From IMG/VR virus record IMGVR_UViG_3300028840_000485, positions 1-34,517 of that record: 34,517 bases of DNA. One strand, written 5' to 3'. Of this stretch, positions 22,049 through 30,812 are shown piece by piece. Under the pieces are notes generated by a model. The model had not been told where the DNA came from and made no database searches. It saw only the letters and a program-made list of their open reading frames with translations. Both the position numbers and the translations under genes were made by a program. The stretch's first letter is position 1, and each line of letters opens with the position of its first letter. This DNA comes from a virus.

Positions 22049-22554
22049 GCATTCAAATGACAGTTCAAGGTGTTGATGTGACAGAGCAAAATATGCTGAA
22101 AGTTGCAAGCGATGTTTTGATTGCATCAGAAATTGGTGTATTCAAAACAGGCTTGCTTGTTCAAAGAACTGCACAGTTGAAAGCACCTGTTGATTTGGGC
22201 AACTTGAAAGCATCTGCATACACACATGGAAAAAGGCAGGCATTTGACGATCCATCATGGGTGAAAGAGAAAAAAGAAAAGGATGAAAAAACAGGAAGAA
22301 TTGTTGTCAGGACAGCAGACCCTGTTGAACTTTCAGTTGATCATGCAAATGCAAAGAATGAAGCAACAGGAAGAATCAGGGTTCAAGAACAGCAATTGAA
22401 TCAACTTGTTGTCGTTGGGTTTTCTGCAAACTATGCAATTTATGTTCATGAAAATCACAGAACAAAATCAGATTTCTTGCGTTCTGCAATAACAGAAAGC
22501 AGTGACACTTTGCTGATGAATGTTGCAAGAGAAATCAAAAGGGTGTTGCCATGA
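22045..22554 (+). CDS. HK97 gp10-like tail-joining protein
   Basis: A 169-aa protein with the family layout: N-terminal beta strand, a helix with TGLLVQRTAQLKAPVDLGNLKAS (continuing to the ‘TGxLKxS’ signature), and C-terminal NYAIYVHENHRTKSDFLRSA, which matches the ‘YAxYVExG.....PFLRPA’ pattern of HK97 gp10. Such proteins complete the neck and allow head-to-tail joining. The ATG at 22045 (overlap ATGA with upstream) is preferred over a GTG at 22039; AAGG lies 7 bases before it. Confidence 0.78.
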   Translation: MSIQMTVQGVDVTEQNMLKVASDVLIASEIGVFKTGLLVQRTAQLKAPVDLGNLKASAYTHGKRQAFDDPSWVKEKKEKDEKTGRIVVRTADPVELSVDHANAKNEATGRIRVQEQQLNQLVVVGFSANYAIYVHENHRTKSDFLRSAITESSDTLLMNVAREIKRVLP

Positions 22555-22976
22555 ATGCAGTCACAAAAGATTTAGTTGAATATTTTGTTGCAGAAGGTCT
22601 TGGTGTTAAAGGTGGCAAAACTGATTGGGCATTATACATGAACCAAGAACCTGCATCAGGAAAAGATAACGGTCCTGCATCAGACAATGTGATCACACTT
22701 TACGATCAGGCAGGACAACCACCTGCACGATGCATCAACAGTCAGAAGACTGCATTCTTCACAGCCTTTCAAATCAGGGCAAGGGGAAATGTTCAAACTG
22801 ATGTCAGGGAAAGACTGAAACTTTTAAGAGATAAACTGACAAGCATTGAAGGATGGTTGCAGTTGAATGGAACAGATTACATGAATTTCCAACCGTTGTC
22901 CGACATGTTTCTAATCGCCAGAGATGACAGACAGCGATGGATTTGGGCGGTGAATTATCAGGTTCTAAGAAAATGA
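22551..22976 (+). CDS. Tail terminator / minor capsid protein
   Basis: A 141-aa protein between the gp10-like gene and the tail tube gene, the normal place of the tail terminator that caps the tube. RINSQKTAFFTAFQIRARG-type central strand (here CINSQKTAFFTAFQIRARG) followed by a VRERLKLLRDKL helix and a C-terminal RQRWIWAVNYQVLR strand fit the PF12691-type ‘minor capsid’/gpU-like fold. It overlaps the upstream gene by ATGA. Confidence 0.72.
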   Translation: MNAVTKDLVEYFVAEGLGVKGGKTDWALYMNQEPASGKDNGPASDNVITLYDQAGQPPARCINSQKTAFFTAFQIRARGNVQTDVRERLKLLRDKLTSIEGWLQLNGTDYMNFQPLSDMFLIARDDRQRWIWAVNYQVLRK

Positions 22977-23020
22977 TGATTCACCATGAAACAATAACAA
23001 TGATGAATTGAGGTAAAAAA

Positions 23021-23410
23021 ATGCCAAAGAATTCACATGGTACAAAGATAACTTTTGCGAGTGGTTTCCTTGCTTGCATCACAGCCTTTGTTTTACCTGA
23101 TCAAACAAGAATTGCTCTTGACACTTCTTGCATGGACACCGACACATGGCGGACAAAAATCCCAGGCAAGTTAATTGATCAAGGTGAAATGACTGTTGAC
23201 CTGTTCTTTGAACCTGAAAACATTCCTCCGATCAATGGTTCACCCGAAACCATTGTCATACAGTTCACCGATGGTGCGACTTGGAGTTTTACAGGTTTTA
23301 TGACTGCAACAGGTGGTGCATCTGCTGAACTTGATGGATTGATGACACAAACTGTCACCATCACTGTCAGTGGAAAAATTGAAATCACTGGTGACAGTTC
23401 ATCAGGTTAA
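23021..23410 (+). CDS. Major tail tube protein
   Basis: A 129-aa beta-rich protein located just before the chaperone and tape measure genes. MDTDTWRTKIPGKLIDQGE and VDLFFEPENIPP, followed by VIQFTDGATWSFTGF and GLMTQTVTITVSGKIEI, follow the pattern of the lambda gpV-like tail tube fold. Many copies would stack into the non-contractile tube. The 44-base gap upstream carries GAGGTAAAAAA before the ATG. Confidence 0.82.
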   Translation: MPKNSHGTKITFASGFLACITAFVLPDQTRIALDTSCMDTDTWRTKIPGKLIDQGEMTVDLFFEPENIPPINGSPETIVIQFTDGATWSFTGFMTATGGASAELDGLMTQTVTITVSGKIEITGDSSSG

Positions 23411-23431
23411 TAAAAAAAAGGTAAACATAAA

Positions 23432-23854
23432 ATGGACAGCTTAACCAAAGCAGAAATCCTTGAATTCAAAAATCTTGAAATCGTGGCTGTGTCCTTGCCT
23501 GAAATGGGCAAGGGCAAAGTCATCAATATAATTGCTTGGAATGGCAGACAGCGTGACCGTTGGGAACAGCAACTGCAAGACAATCAGAAAGGAAAGAAGA
23601 TCAGCTTGCGAGGCATCAAAGCACTTGCATGTTGTCTTTCCATCTGCAATGACAAAGGTGAAATGCTTTTCAACGAAAATGATTCTGCTGAACTGAACAA
23701 GATCAGTGCAAAAATTATCAACAAACTTTGGGATAAGATTTGCGAGATCAATGGTATTGGTGAAAGTGAAGTTGAAGAATTGCAGGGAAACTCAAAAGGC
23801 GGGGCGAAAGATGGTTTTGGTTCCGCCTCTCAAGAGAATTTGGAATCCCTGTAA
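23432..23854 (+). CDS. Tail assembly chaperone, short form (lambda gpG-like)
   Basis: A 140-aa protein between tube and tape measure genes. IIAWNGRQRDRWEQQL and LRGIKALACCLSICNDKGEMLF follow the common chaperone pattern with Trp-Gly-Arg, an Arg-Gly-x-x-A helix and D-x-x-G-x-x-LF. In lambda-like phages such a protein coats the tape measure during tail assembly. Near its end lies an in-frame GGGAAAC slippery heptamer and hairpin (23785-23828) that would produce the longer form. Confidence 0.85.
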   Translation: MDSLTKAEILEFKNLEIVAVSLPEMGKGKVINIIAWNGRQRDRWEQQLQDNQKGKKISLRGIKALACCLSICNDKGEMLFNENDSAELNKISAKIINKLWDKICEINGIGESEVEELQGNSKGGAKDGFGSASQENLESL

Positions 23855-24144
23855 AGCAACTGCAAGAACAGATCAGTTCAAAAGAGTTTGCAGAATACAT
23901 GGCATTCTATCTGATTGAACCATCAATCGAAGATAAAATTGTTGCGTATCTGAAACAGGTTGCATACTATGTTGACAGATCATCAGGTGGAAAGGTAGAC
24001 AGAAACCTGACAAAATATGAACTGTTTGAAAAGGCATTGAATGAAACCATGACTGATGATGAAATCATCAATGCAAGAAAGCAATGGCAAGAAGCAAACA
24101 AAGATATGTTTGTCAGAAAAAAGAGAAAGAAGAAAAGCGTGTAA
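23432..24144 (+). CDS. Tail assembly chaperone, -1 frameshifted long form (gpGT-like, 237 aa)
   Basis: A -1 shift at G GGA AAC (23785-23791) joins 120 codons of the short form to 117 codons of the next frame, which is open from 23776 to 24144. The added part, starting LKRRGERWFWFRLSREFGI and continuing VKQLQEQISSKEFAEYMAFY, is the classic T-domain pattern (REFG.....L...SS.E..E..AFY..EP) that binds tail tube subunits. A separate start at 23899 would give a protein missing the beginning of this domain, so the frameshift product is much more likely. The C-terminus is very basic (VRKKRKKKSV). Confidence 0.85.
23785..23828 (+). promoter_or_regulatory. Programmed -1 frameshift signal (slippery heptamer plus hairpin)
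   Basis: GGGAAAC at 23785-23791 is in the correct phase (G GGA AAC) for simultaneous slippage of two tRNAs to GGG AAA. Five bases later AGGCGG (23797-23802) can pair with CCGCCT (23823-23828), extended by two G-U pairs, around a loop of 16 bases. Lambda uses the related heptamer GGGAAAG at the equivalent place. Confidence 0.82.
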
Positions 24145-24161
24145 ACGCAAGGAAATAAAAA

Positions 24162-26567
24162 ATGCCTACCGTTGGAAGCATTGTCGTTGACCTTGTTGCT
24201 AATACATCAAAGTTCATCAGGGGCATTGATGAAAGCACAACTGAAATGGAAAAGTTTGGTCGTGTCATGGAAGCAACAGGAACAAAGATGCGAAACATTG
24301 GCAGGTCACTTTTCACAAGGGTGACATTGCCGATCACAGCTTTGGGTGTTGCATCAGTCAAACTTGCATCAGACTTTGAAACAAGCATGACAAAGATTGA
24401 AACCCTTGTCGGCATTGCAGGTGATGAAGTTGGAAGGATGCGATCACAGGTTCTTGAATTGTCAGGACAAACATCAAAGTCACCAAGAGAACTTGCAGAT
24501 GCATTGTTTGTTGTAACATCAGCAGGTCTGCGTGGAAGCAAGGCAATGGAAACCCTTCAACAATCTGCAAAGGCATCTGTTGCAGGTCTTGGTGAAACAC
24601 AGGATATTGCAAGGGCAGTCACAGGTGTTCTTCAGGCTTATTCAAAGCAAGGTCTGCAAGCAAGTGAAGCAACAGACATTCTTCTTGGAACAGTTCGTGC
24701 TGGTAACTTGGAAGCGTCAGAGCTTGCACCTACACTTGGTCGAGTTGTGGGAATTGCAGGTGAACTTGGTGTGTCATTCAAAGAAGTTGGTGCAAACATT
24801 GCAACATTCACAAGACTTGGTGTGAACAGTGCAGAAGCTGTGACAGGTCTTCGTGCAATCCTGTCTTCAGTTCTTTCACCAACAGAGAAAACAGAACAGG
24901 CACTTGCAACTGTTGGTTTGTCTGCTGAAGATTTGCGAAGAAAGATTGGTGAACAAGGCTTGCAAAGAACACTTGCAGAATTGCTTGAAAAGTTTCAAGG
25001 AAATTCAGCGGCACTTGCTGATGTTTTCCCTAATGTCAGAGCATTGTCAAACGTTCTTGGTACAGCATCAGCACAGGGTGAAACATATGCACAGGTGTTG
25101 AAAGACATGGAAGAATCAACAGGTCTTGTTGATCAGGCATTTGACAGAACAAAGCAAACAGCAGGACAAAAGTTTGCTGAAGCAATCAATGCATCAAAGA
25201 AAGCATTCATCAGTTTTGGTGAAACACTGCTTCCTGTTATCACAAAGATTGTTGAAGGAATCACATCAGTTGTCAAAGCAATTGGTGACATGAATAAATT
25301 TTGGAAGATTGTAACAATCACAGTCCTTGCATTTGCGGCGGTCATTCCACCACTTCTGATTCTTATGGGAACTTGGCTTGCAATCATTGGACAGATCACA
25401 ATTGCATATGGAAAAGGATTGATCCCTGCAATTTGGGCTTCAACAAAAGCAATCATTGCAAAGACTGTTGCAATTGGTTTGGCAATTCTTCCTGTTGTGG
25501 CTTTGACTGCTGTGATTGTTGCACTTGGTTTAGCATTTATGGAAGCAGGAGATAATGCACAGACAGGTGCAAGAATGTTCAGGGAATCATTCAGGAATGA
25601 AAAGAATTTCACTGCACTTGGAAAAGCAACTGAAAGCATTGCAAAGTTGAAGAAAGAACTTGAAAAGATGCCAAAGGGAACACTGCCAGCAGAACAGAAA
25701 AGGCTGGAACTTTTCAAGGAACAATCAAAAAGGCTGAATTCACAGAGAAAGATTTTCACAGACCTTGCCAAAGAGCAAAGGGCAACAGGCAGGGGTGATC
25801 TTGCACAGCGATCAATGCGAATTGCAAGAGAAAGAACAAAGCAACTGATTGAACAGAACAAGAAGATCAAGGAACAGTCACAACTGATCAAGAAGATTGC
25901 CAAAGAAGAACGTGAACGAATGGCAAGGGAACAAAGGGCAAAATCCCTTGAAAAGTTTGCTGAAGGCATTGCAAAGATTCAGGAAGGTTTGCGTGGTGGT
26001 GGAATGTCACCAATGGAAAAACTTGCTGATGATATAAGCAAGGCAGAAGAAAATGCAAGGAAATTAGTTGCAGGATTGAAAGGTCTGACAGCAGAACAGA
26101 AAAGCACACTGACAGAACAGGCAATTGCTGACATCAAGAAACTTGGTGCTGAAAGAAAAAGACAGATCAAGAAAGATGCAGAAATCGAACTTGCACAGGC
26201 ATTGCTGACAGGAAAGGAATTGCAAATCTTCAATGAAAAAAGAAGGTTCAATGCACTACGAAAGCAGGCAGGTGACAACAAAAAGATTCAGGATGCACTG
26301 AAGAAACAGTTGGAACTGAACATTGGAAAGATTCTTGCAGATGGTGAAAAGAAAAAAGAACCATCAGGAAGAACAACACTGACAACAGATGCACTTCGCA
26401 GGGGAAGCGTTGAAGCATTCAGGGCGTTGAATGTTGACAGAGATAATAAAGAATTGAAAGTCCAGCAAGAAACAGCAAACAACACTGAAGCAACAAAGAA
26501 AGCACTTGAAAACATTGAAAGAAAACTTGGTGAACAAGGTTTTCAATTGCTAGTGCGAGGTAATTAA
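24162..26567 (+). CDS. Tail tape measure protein (TP901 type)
   Basis: The 801-aa protein sets tail length and is threaded in the tail tube. Residues about 60-330 match the TP901 tape measure core: SKSPRELADALFVVTSAGL, ARAVTGVLQAYSKQGLQASE, LLGTVRAGNLEASELAPTLG and GVNSAEAVTGLRAILSSVL. Hydrophobic segments at about 385-460 (ILMGTWLAIIGQITIAYG and later stretches) would be membrane-active during DNA entry. The C-terminal 340 residues are charged and helical, probably coiled coil. At about 0.15 nm per residue the length predicts a tail near 120 nm. Its start follows AAGGAAATAAAA. Confidence 0.93.
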   Translation: MPTVGSIVVDLVANTSKFIRGIDESTTEMEKFGRVMEATGTKMRNIGRSLFTRVTLPITALGVASVKLASDFETSMTKIETLVGIAGDEVGRMRSQVLELSGQTSKSPRELADALFVVTSAGLRGSKAMETLQQSAKASVAGLGETQDIARAVTGVLQAYSKQGLQASEATDILLGTVRAGNLEASELAPTLGRVVGIAGELGVSFKEVGANIATFTRLGVNSAEAVTGLRAILSSVLSPTEKTEQALATVGLSAEDLRRKIGEQGLQRTLAELLEKFQGNSAALADVFPNVRALSNVLGTASAQGETYAQVLKDMEESTGLVDQAFDRTKQTAGQKFAEAINASKKAFISFGETLLPVITKIVEGITSVVKAIGDMNKFWKIVTITVLAFAAVIPPLLILMGTWLAIIGQITIAYGKGLIPAIWASTKAIIAKTVAIGLAILPVVALTAVIVALGLAFMEAGDNAQTGARMFRESFRNEKNFTALGKATESIAKLKKELEKMPKGTLPAEQKRLELFKEQSKRLNSQRKIFTDLAKEQRATGRGDLAQRSMRIARERTKQLIEQNKKIKEQSQLIKKIAKEERERMAREQRAKSLEKFAEGIAKIQEGLRGGGMSPMEKLADDISKAEENARKLVAGLKGLTAEQKSTLTEQAIADIKKLGAERKRQIKKDAEIELAQALLTGKELQIFNEKRRFNALRKQAGDNKKIQDALKKQLELNIGKILADGEKKKEPSGRTTLTTDALRRGSVEAFRALNVDRDNKELKVQQETANNTEATKKALENIERKLGEQGFQLLVRGN

Positions 26568-27563
26568 ATGCCAACACCAACACAAATATTTGAAACAGCA
26601 GGTGACGGAAGACGAGCACCAATAAACAGTGACAACACTTTCAACTTCATCAGGACATTCAGAGTTGTTTATGATGAACCTGTGTTTGATCTTGCAGAAG
26701 TTGCAGGTGCAAAGATCAGTGAATCAGTCAGACTGCCAAGAAAGGGTGAACCATATTCAACACAGTTTTCAAAAGCAACTGTTCGTGTCATTGATCCAAC
26801 AGATGTGAACGATGAAGGCTGTGTCTTTGACGTAAGGGTTGAATATTCTTCAGAAGGAAGTTCATCAAACAGAGACAATCCTGATAATCCTTTGAAGCGT
26901 CCGTGGAAAGTTTCATTCAGTTTTGACTTCAAAGAAAAGACATTGGAAAGGGCAAAGTCAAGCATTGGTGCTTTCAATGAATCAGTTGCTGTTGCAACTA
27001 TTGCAGGGGAAAAGTTTGATCCGCCACTTGTCCAGCAAGAAACATTCACACTTGTCAGAATGGTGAAAAACATGGCAAATTTTCCAACTGCACTTGCAAG
27101 GGAAACTGTGAAAAGCATGAACAAGAACAAGACAAATGTTGCAGGAATTGATGTTCCTGAACTTCATGCATTCATGCGATCAATCACATCAGGTGACAAG
27201 CAAAAAGAAAATGATGTTGAATTCTATGCAGTGACATTTGAAGTTTTGATTGCAGGTCAGATTCAAAATCAAAATGTGAACTACGTTCCAAAAAACACAG
27301 CAAGAAACAAGGTCAGTCCTTTTGACACTGAAATCCTTCATGCAGGATACAGGGCATTCTATGTGAATTCGCCCGGATCAAGTGATGCTGATGAAGTGAC
27401 AATCAACAATAAGAAACCATCAAAGCCTGTCTTGTTGAATGATGAAGGTGCATACGATCCCGAAGCACAAAAACCTGAAAATGCATCCTATATTGTTTTC
27501 AGAACATTTGAAGCAAAAGATTGGAAAAATCTCGGGTTGCCTGTCAATCAAGGTGGTGTCTGA
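26568..27563 (+). CDS. Putative minor tail protein (331 aa)
   Basis: Directly after the tape measure and with no gap, where distal tail or tail-tip proteins lie. It has a beta-rich composition (FNFIRTFRVVYDEPVFDLAE) and a segment EVLIAGQIQNQNVNYVPKNT typical of long structural strands, but I recognise no named family. It overlaps the next gene by 3 bases, so it is part of the tail operon. A distal-tail role is inferred from position. Confidence 0.7.
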   Translation: MPTPTQIFETAGDGRRAPINSDNTFNFIRTFRVVYDEPVFDLAEVAGAKISESVRLPRKGEPYSTQFSKATVRVIDPTDVNDEGCVFDVRVEYSSEGSSSNRDNPDNPLKRPWKVSFSFDFKEKTLERAKSSIGAFNESVAVATIAGEKFDPPLVQQETFTLVRMVKNMANFPTALARETVKSMNKNKTNVAGIDVPELHAFMRSITSGDKQKENDVEFYAVTFEVLIAGQIQNQNVNYVPKNTARNKVSPFDTEILHAGYRAFYVNSPGSSDADEVTINNKKPSKPVLLNDEGAYDPEAQKPENASYIVFRTFEAKDWKNLGLPVNQGGV

Positions 27564-29308
27564 TGGCAGATAAAGGTGTTGTATTTGGTGAAAAAACTGC
27601 TGACAGAATTCTGAATGCAACTCAAAAGGTTGAATCAGCAACAAGGGGAATTGGTTCAAGCACATCGGTCAGTTCAGAAAATGTCACCTATGTCGAAATC
27701 ACAGAAGCACTTGAAAATGGTTTTTATTTAGGGGTGCAAAGGGTTTTTGATTTTGAAGCAGTACAAGACACAGAAAACCCTGAACCATTTTTCATTGAAC
27801 CAACATCAGGAAACATCATTCAATTCAATGGCGGTCCAAATGGTGACAACACAAACTTTGGTGTCAGTGAAGCAAGCAATCTTTTTGAAATCAATGGAAT
27901 GACAGGTGTTCCAGCAGGAACAATTGTTCAGGTCTTTCCTGCGTATGGAATTGCAGGTGGTACACAATGGGTTTTTGATGTCAAGTCAGCATTGCTGTTG
28001 CCTTTTCAATTGTCATACGATTCTGATATTTCAGAAGCAACAGTTGGTGCATTCAGAAGTGAATCATGGTATCCGTTTGAAGATTCAATCAGACTTGGCG
28101 GACAGGAAGAACTGATTCAAACATCACCTGAATCAATCAGTGCAAGTGATGGTGATGTCATCTTTTATGAAATAACAATTTCAACTTTCATGGCAACACT
28201 GAACAAAGACACTGCACTGCCAGCAGACACAGCCGACACCCGACATGTTGAAGTTGGAAGGATCAAAGGCAATCAGGCACATCAAACACTGTACGGAATC
28301 ATCAGGCTTGATCTTGGTGAAGTCAGGGTTTCAATTGATGACTTGGAACTTGGTTTGCTATACGATAAAATTCAAGCACCTTCAGACACAGGTGATGTTG
28401 CAAATGGTGCAGACAATCTTGCACTTGTTGTCTATGTGGCAAATCCAGCAGGTGCAGAATTGGTTGCATTAGATTTTGACATTCAACTTTTGCCAAGTCA
28501 GACAATCAGCACATCAGACCACCTGATGCTTGCAAGTGGTCAAAATCATTACAAAGCAACACTTGAAGACATCTACGACAACATTGATGACATCTTTGTG
28601 ACTGCATCTTCATCTGACACAACTGCCGGACCATTGTTTGACGCATCAGTTGGAACAGAAAAACTTCGGGCAGGTGCAGGTGGAAAAGATGGTTACGATC
28701 CTGTATCAACACCTGATAACGATGCACTTTATGTCTATGTCACAAATGAAGCAGGTGACGAAGAAATGTGGATCGACATGGACATTGCAAGACTGGTGAA
28801 CCTTGCACCAAATTCAACTGATGTCATCATGTTTGCACCTGATTCAACTGCACCAACACATCAGAAAAGAACCTTTGGTGAATTGGCAGGTGATGCAATT
28901 CAATTTCTGAACAATGCCTTTGCACTTGATGGAAAAAGATCAATCACAACAGACACAGATCAAGCACAGCTTGTCAATGATTTGGATGATGGAAGTCTTT
29001 CTGATGGATATTGCTATTCATACGATACAACTAGGGGATGGCACTTGATAGAAGACCTTCTGATCACAATGAATGGATATAACGCATCATTTGACCAGTT
29101 TATTGTTTCAGATTCAAGTGGTGGATCACCTGCCGAATGGCGAAATCTTTCTGTTCTTGCAGGTGAACTGCTGACCTATAGTGAAGCATTCAATTCACTT
29201 GATGTTGACCTGACAGGAATCACAGGGTACGATTCAGGGAAAACACAATTTCTTGGACACATTTCAGGAACACTGACTTGGATTGATTCAAGCACGACCT
29301 GCACATAA
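27563..29308 (+). CDS. Putative tail tip/fibre protein with internal repeat (581 aa)
   Basis: The ATG at 27563 (TGATG overlap; AAGGTGG 6 bases upstream) gives 581 aa; an in-frame start at 27521 is inside the previous gene. The N-terminus (KTADRILNATQKVESATRG) is helical. The rest is acidic and beta-rich. Two segments repeat: ALVVYVANPAGAELVALDFD near 284 and ALYVYVTNEAGDEEMWIDMD near 386, each followed by a D-x-x-x-x-A-x-x-x-x-x-x-x-x-T stretch. Repeated beta domains, position after the tape measure and length suggest a tail tip or receptor-binding fibre. No enzymatic motif seen. Confidence 0.7.
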   Translation: MADKGVVFGEKTADRILNATQKVESATRGIGSSTSVSSENVTYVEITEALENGFYLGVQRVFDFEAVQDTENPEPFFIEPTSGNIIQFNGGPNGDNTNFGVSEASNLFEINGMTGVPAGTIVQVFPAYGIAGGTQWVFDVKSALLLPFQLSYDSDISEATVGAFRSESWYPFEDSIRLGGQEELIQTSPESISASDGDVIFYEITISTFMATLNKDTALPADTADTRHVEVGRIKGNQAHQTLYGIIRLDLGEVRVSIDDLELGLLYDKIQAPSDTGDVANGADNLALVVYVANPAGAELVALDFDIQLLPSQTISTSDHLMLASGQNHYKATLEDIYDNIDDIFVTASSSDTTAGPLFDASVGTEKLRAGAGGKDGYDPVSTPDNDALYVYVTNEAGDEEMWIDMDIARLVNLAPNSTDVIMFAPDSTAPTHQKRTFGELAGDAIQFLNNAFALDGKRSITTDTDQAQLVNDLDDGSLSDGYCYSYDTTRGWHLIEDLLITMNGYNASFDQFIVSDSSGGSPAEWRNLSVLAGELLTYSEAFNSLDVDLTGITGYDSGKTQFLGHISGTLTWIDSSTTCT

Positions 29309-29321
29309 AGGGAATCATGTA

Positions 29322-29861
29322 ATGCCTGAAGTTCGATTGAATGCAAATGGTGAAGTCTTATTGAATGCAAGTGGTGAAGTTGCCATTGACACTGAATGCT
29401 GTTGCACAGTTGTCTATGAACTTTGTGATCCAACATCAATTGAATATCTTGAATGCAATGGTGATTCATCAGCAGTTCCAATTTATGTTGACCCTTCAGT
29501 TTTATCAGGGATTGATCCACCACCATCTGTGATTGAAATTTCAGGAACATGTTATGAATTTGTTCAGAAAAGCCTGACTGCCATTGATACATTTTCAATT
29601 GATTCAGAACCAAATGCATGTGATGATTCTGTCTGTGCAGGTGCAGTTCTTGATTGTGGTGATGCAGGTTGCACAAATCAGATCACACACAGTTCAATTG
29701 CGCCATTCTTTACAGAAGCTGAATGTTTGGCGGCACTACCACCGAGCCCTGATTGCACATCTGATTGCAGTGGATCATTTAGTTCCGCACCATGTGGTGC
29801 ATTCTGTGCAGATTTAGGCGGTCTATGGGCAATCACCTGTTGCTGTGAGGATTCACCATAA
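29322..29861 (+). CDS. Cys-rich repeat tail-associated protein 1 (179 aa)
   Basis: First of three consecutive proteins sharing a Cys-rich module. Here it runs VYELCDPTSIEYLEC, IYVDPSVLSGIDPPP, VIEISGTCYEFV, TAIDTFSIDSEP, then CDDSVC. The start MPEVRLNANGEVLLNASGEVA-like N-terminus contains two near-identical LNA(N/S)GEV units. The C-terminal 60 residues are another Cys-rich segment (ECLAALPPSPDC, CGAFCADLGG, CCC). With over 20 Cys, disulfides or metal binding are likely; lack of a signal peptide argues for assembly in the virion. AAGGGA precedes the ATG. Function unknown, likely tail tip or receptor contact. Confidence 0.7.
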   Translation: MPEVRLNANGEVLLNASGEVAIDTECCCTVVYELCDPTSIEYLECNGDSSAVPIYVDPSVLSGIDPPPSVIEISGTCYEFVQKSLTAIDTFSIDSEPNACDDSVCAGAVLDCGDAGCTNQITHSSIAPFFTEAECLAALPPSPDCTSDCSGSFSSAPCGAFCADLGGLWAITCCCEDSP

Positions 29862-30811
29862 TGTCTGATATAAGAGTAAATAAAACAAATTTAAGTGATC
29901 CAATTCCTGATGTGGTCAAAGCAGGTGGTGTGTGCTATAAGATAAAAGAAATCAACAGTGATGCACCCGACACAGTTCCAACTGATGAATACGAAGATTG
30001 CGACTGCTGTATTGCAACATCTGTTTGCTATCAATCCTGCGATGATTCATCAATTTTGATTTACATTGATCCTTCTGCATTAGATATGAGCAACATTCCT
30101 TTGGTTGTGGAAATTTCAGGAACATGTTATGAATTGCCTTTGTGCAGTCAAGAAGCACCTGACACATTCAGCATCAGCAGTACACCACCTGATTGTGATG
30201 ATTCAGTTTGTTCAGGATCAGGTTCTTGTATTTATGAATTATGTGATCCTGTGTCAGTACAATATCAGGAATGTGCAGGTGGCGGTGGTGCAACAATCTA
30301 TGTTGATCCTTCAGTTCTTTCAACACTTGATCCACCACCTGACATTGTGGAAATAAATGAAATCTGTTACGAGTACGTGCAGAAGTCTTTGACTGCCATT
30401 GACACATTCAGCATTTCAACAGATAGTGCTGTTGATTGTGCTGATGAACTTTGTGTTGTCTGTCCTGCAAATAAAACAGCTTCTTATCTTGCACAATCAG
30501 GGGGAACGTTAATATTTGGTTCATGTGGTGTTTGCGGAATACCTCTAACAAACCTTGCAAGGCAAAGTGATTTACAATGGCTTGGAACTGTTGGTTCACA
30601 GTTTGTTTATCTTGAAAGGGTTTCAAATGAATGGCAAGTCAGGTATCTGTGTAACGCTGGAACACCTGTCACAGTCATTTATAAATTGCCAGGCGGTGCA
30701 GGTATTGGTCAAGCCTGCCCACCAAACGGAAACTATCAACACACAAGTTTCCCATCAGCAGGCGTGGCTTGTGCAGGAACAGTAATACCTTCTTTTATGG
30801 TGATAAGTTAA
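29861..30811 (+). CDS. Cys-rich repeat tail-associated protein 2 (316 aa)
   Basis: Overlaps the previous stop by one base (TAATG). It contains a short N-terminal half-module (GGVCYKIKEI, APDTVPTDEYEDCDCC) and two full Cys modules: VCYQSCDDSSILIYIDPSAL then VVEISGTCYELPL, APDTFSISSTPPDCDDSVC; and IYELCDPVSVQYQECAGGGG then IYVDPSVLSTLDPPP, NEICYEYVQKSLTAIDTFSI. The C-terminal 95 residues (GIPLTNLARQSDLQWLG, FVYLERVSNEWQVRYLC) differ and may be the variable tip. It appears to be an expanded paralogue of its neighbours. Confidence 0.7.
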   Translation: MSDIRVNKTNLSDPIPDVVKAGGVCYKIKEINSDAPDTVPTDEYEDCDCCIATSVCYQSCDDSSILIYIDPSALDMSNIPLVVEISGTCYELPLCSQEAPDTFSISSTPPDCDDSVCSGSGSCIYELCDPVSVQYQECAGGGGATIYVDPSVLSTLDPPPDIVEINEICYEYVQKSLTAIDTFSISTDSAVDCADELCVVCPANKTASYLAQSGGTLIFGSCGVCGIPLTNLARQSDLQWLGTVGSQFVYLERVSNEWQVRYLCNAGTPVTVIYKLPGGAGIGQACPPNGNYQHTSFPSAGVACAGTVIPSFMVIS

Positions 30812-30812
30812 A

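Noticed and set aside
23899-24144. Independent gene starting at 23899
   Set aside because: It would lack the start of the conserved T-domain, which is encoded upstream in the same frame and reached by the -1 frameshift.
25133-25969. Long minus-strand open frame opposite the tape measure gene
   Set aside because: It mirrors the biased codons of the tape measure, has no Shine-Dalgarno-led start or recognisable domain, and no other gene lies on that strand.
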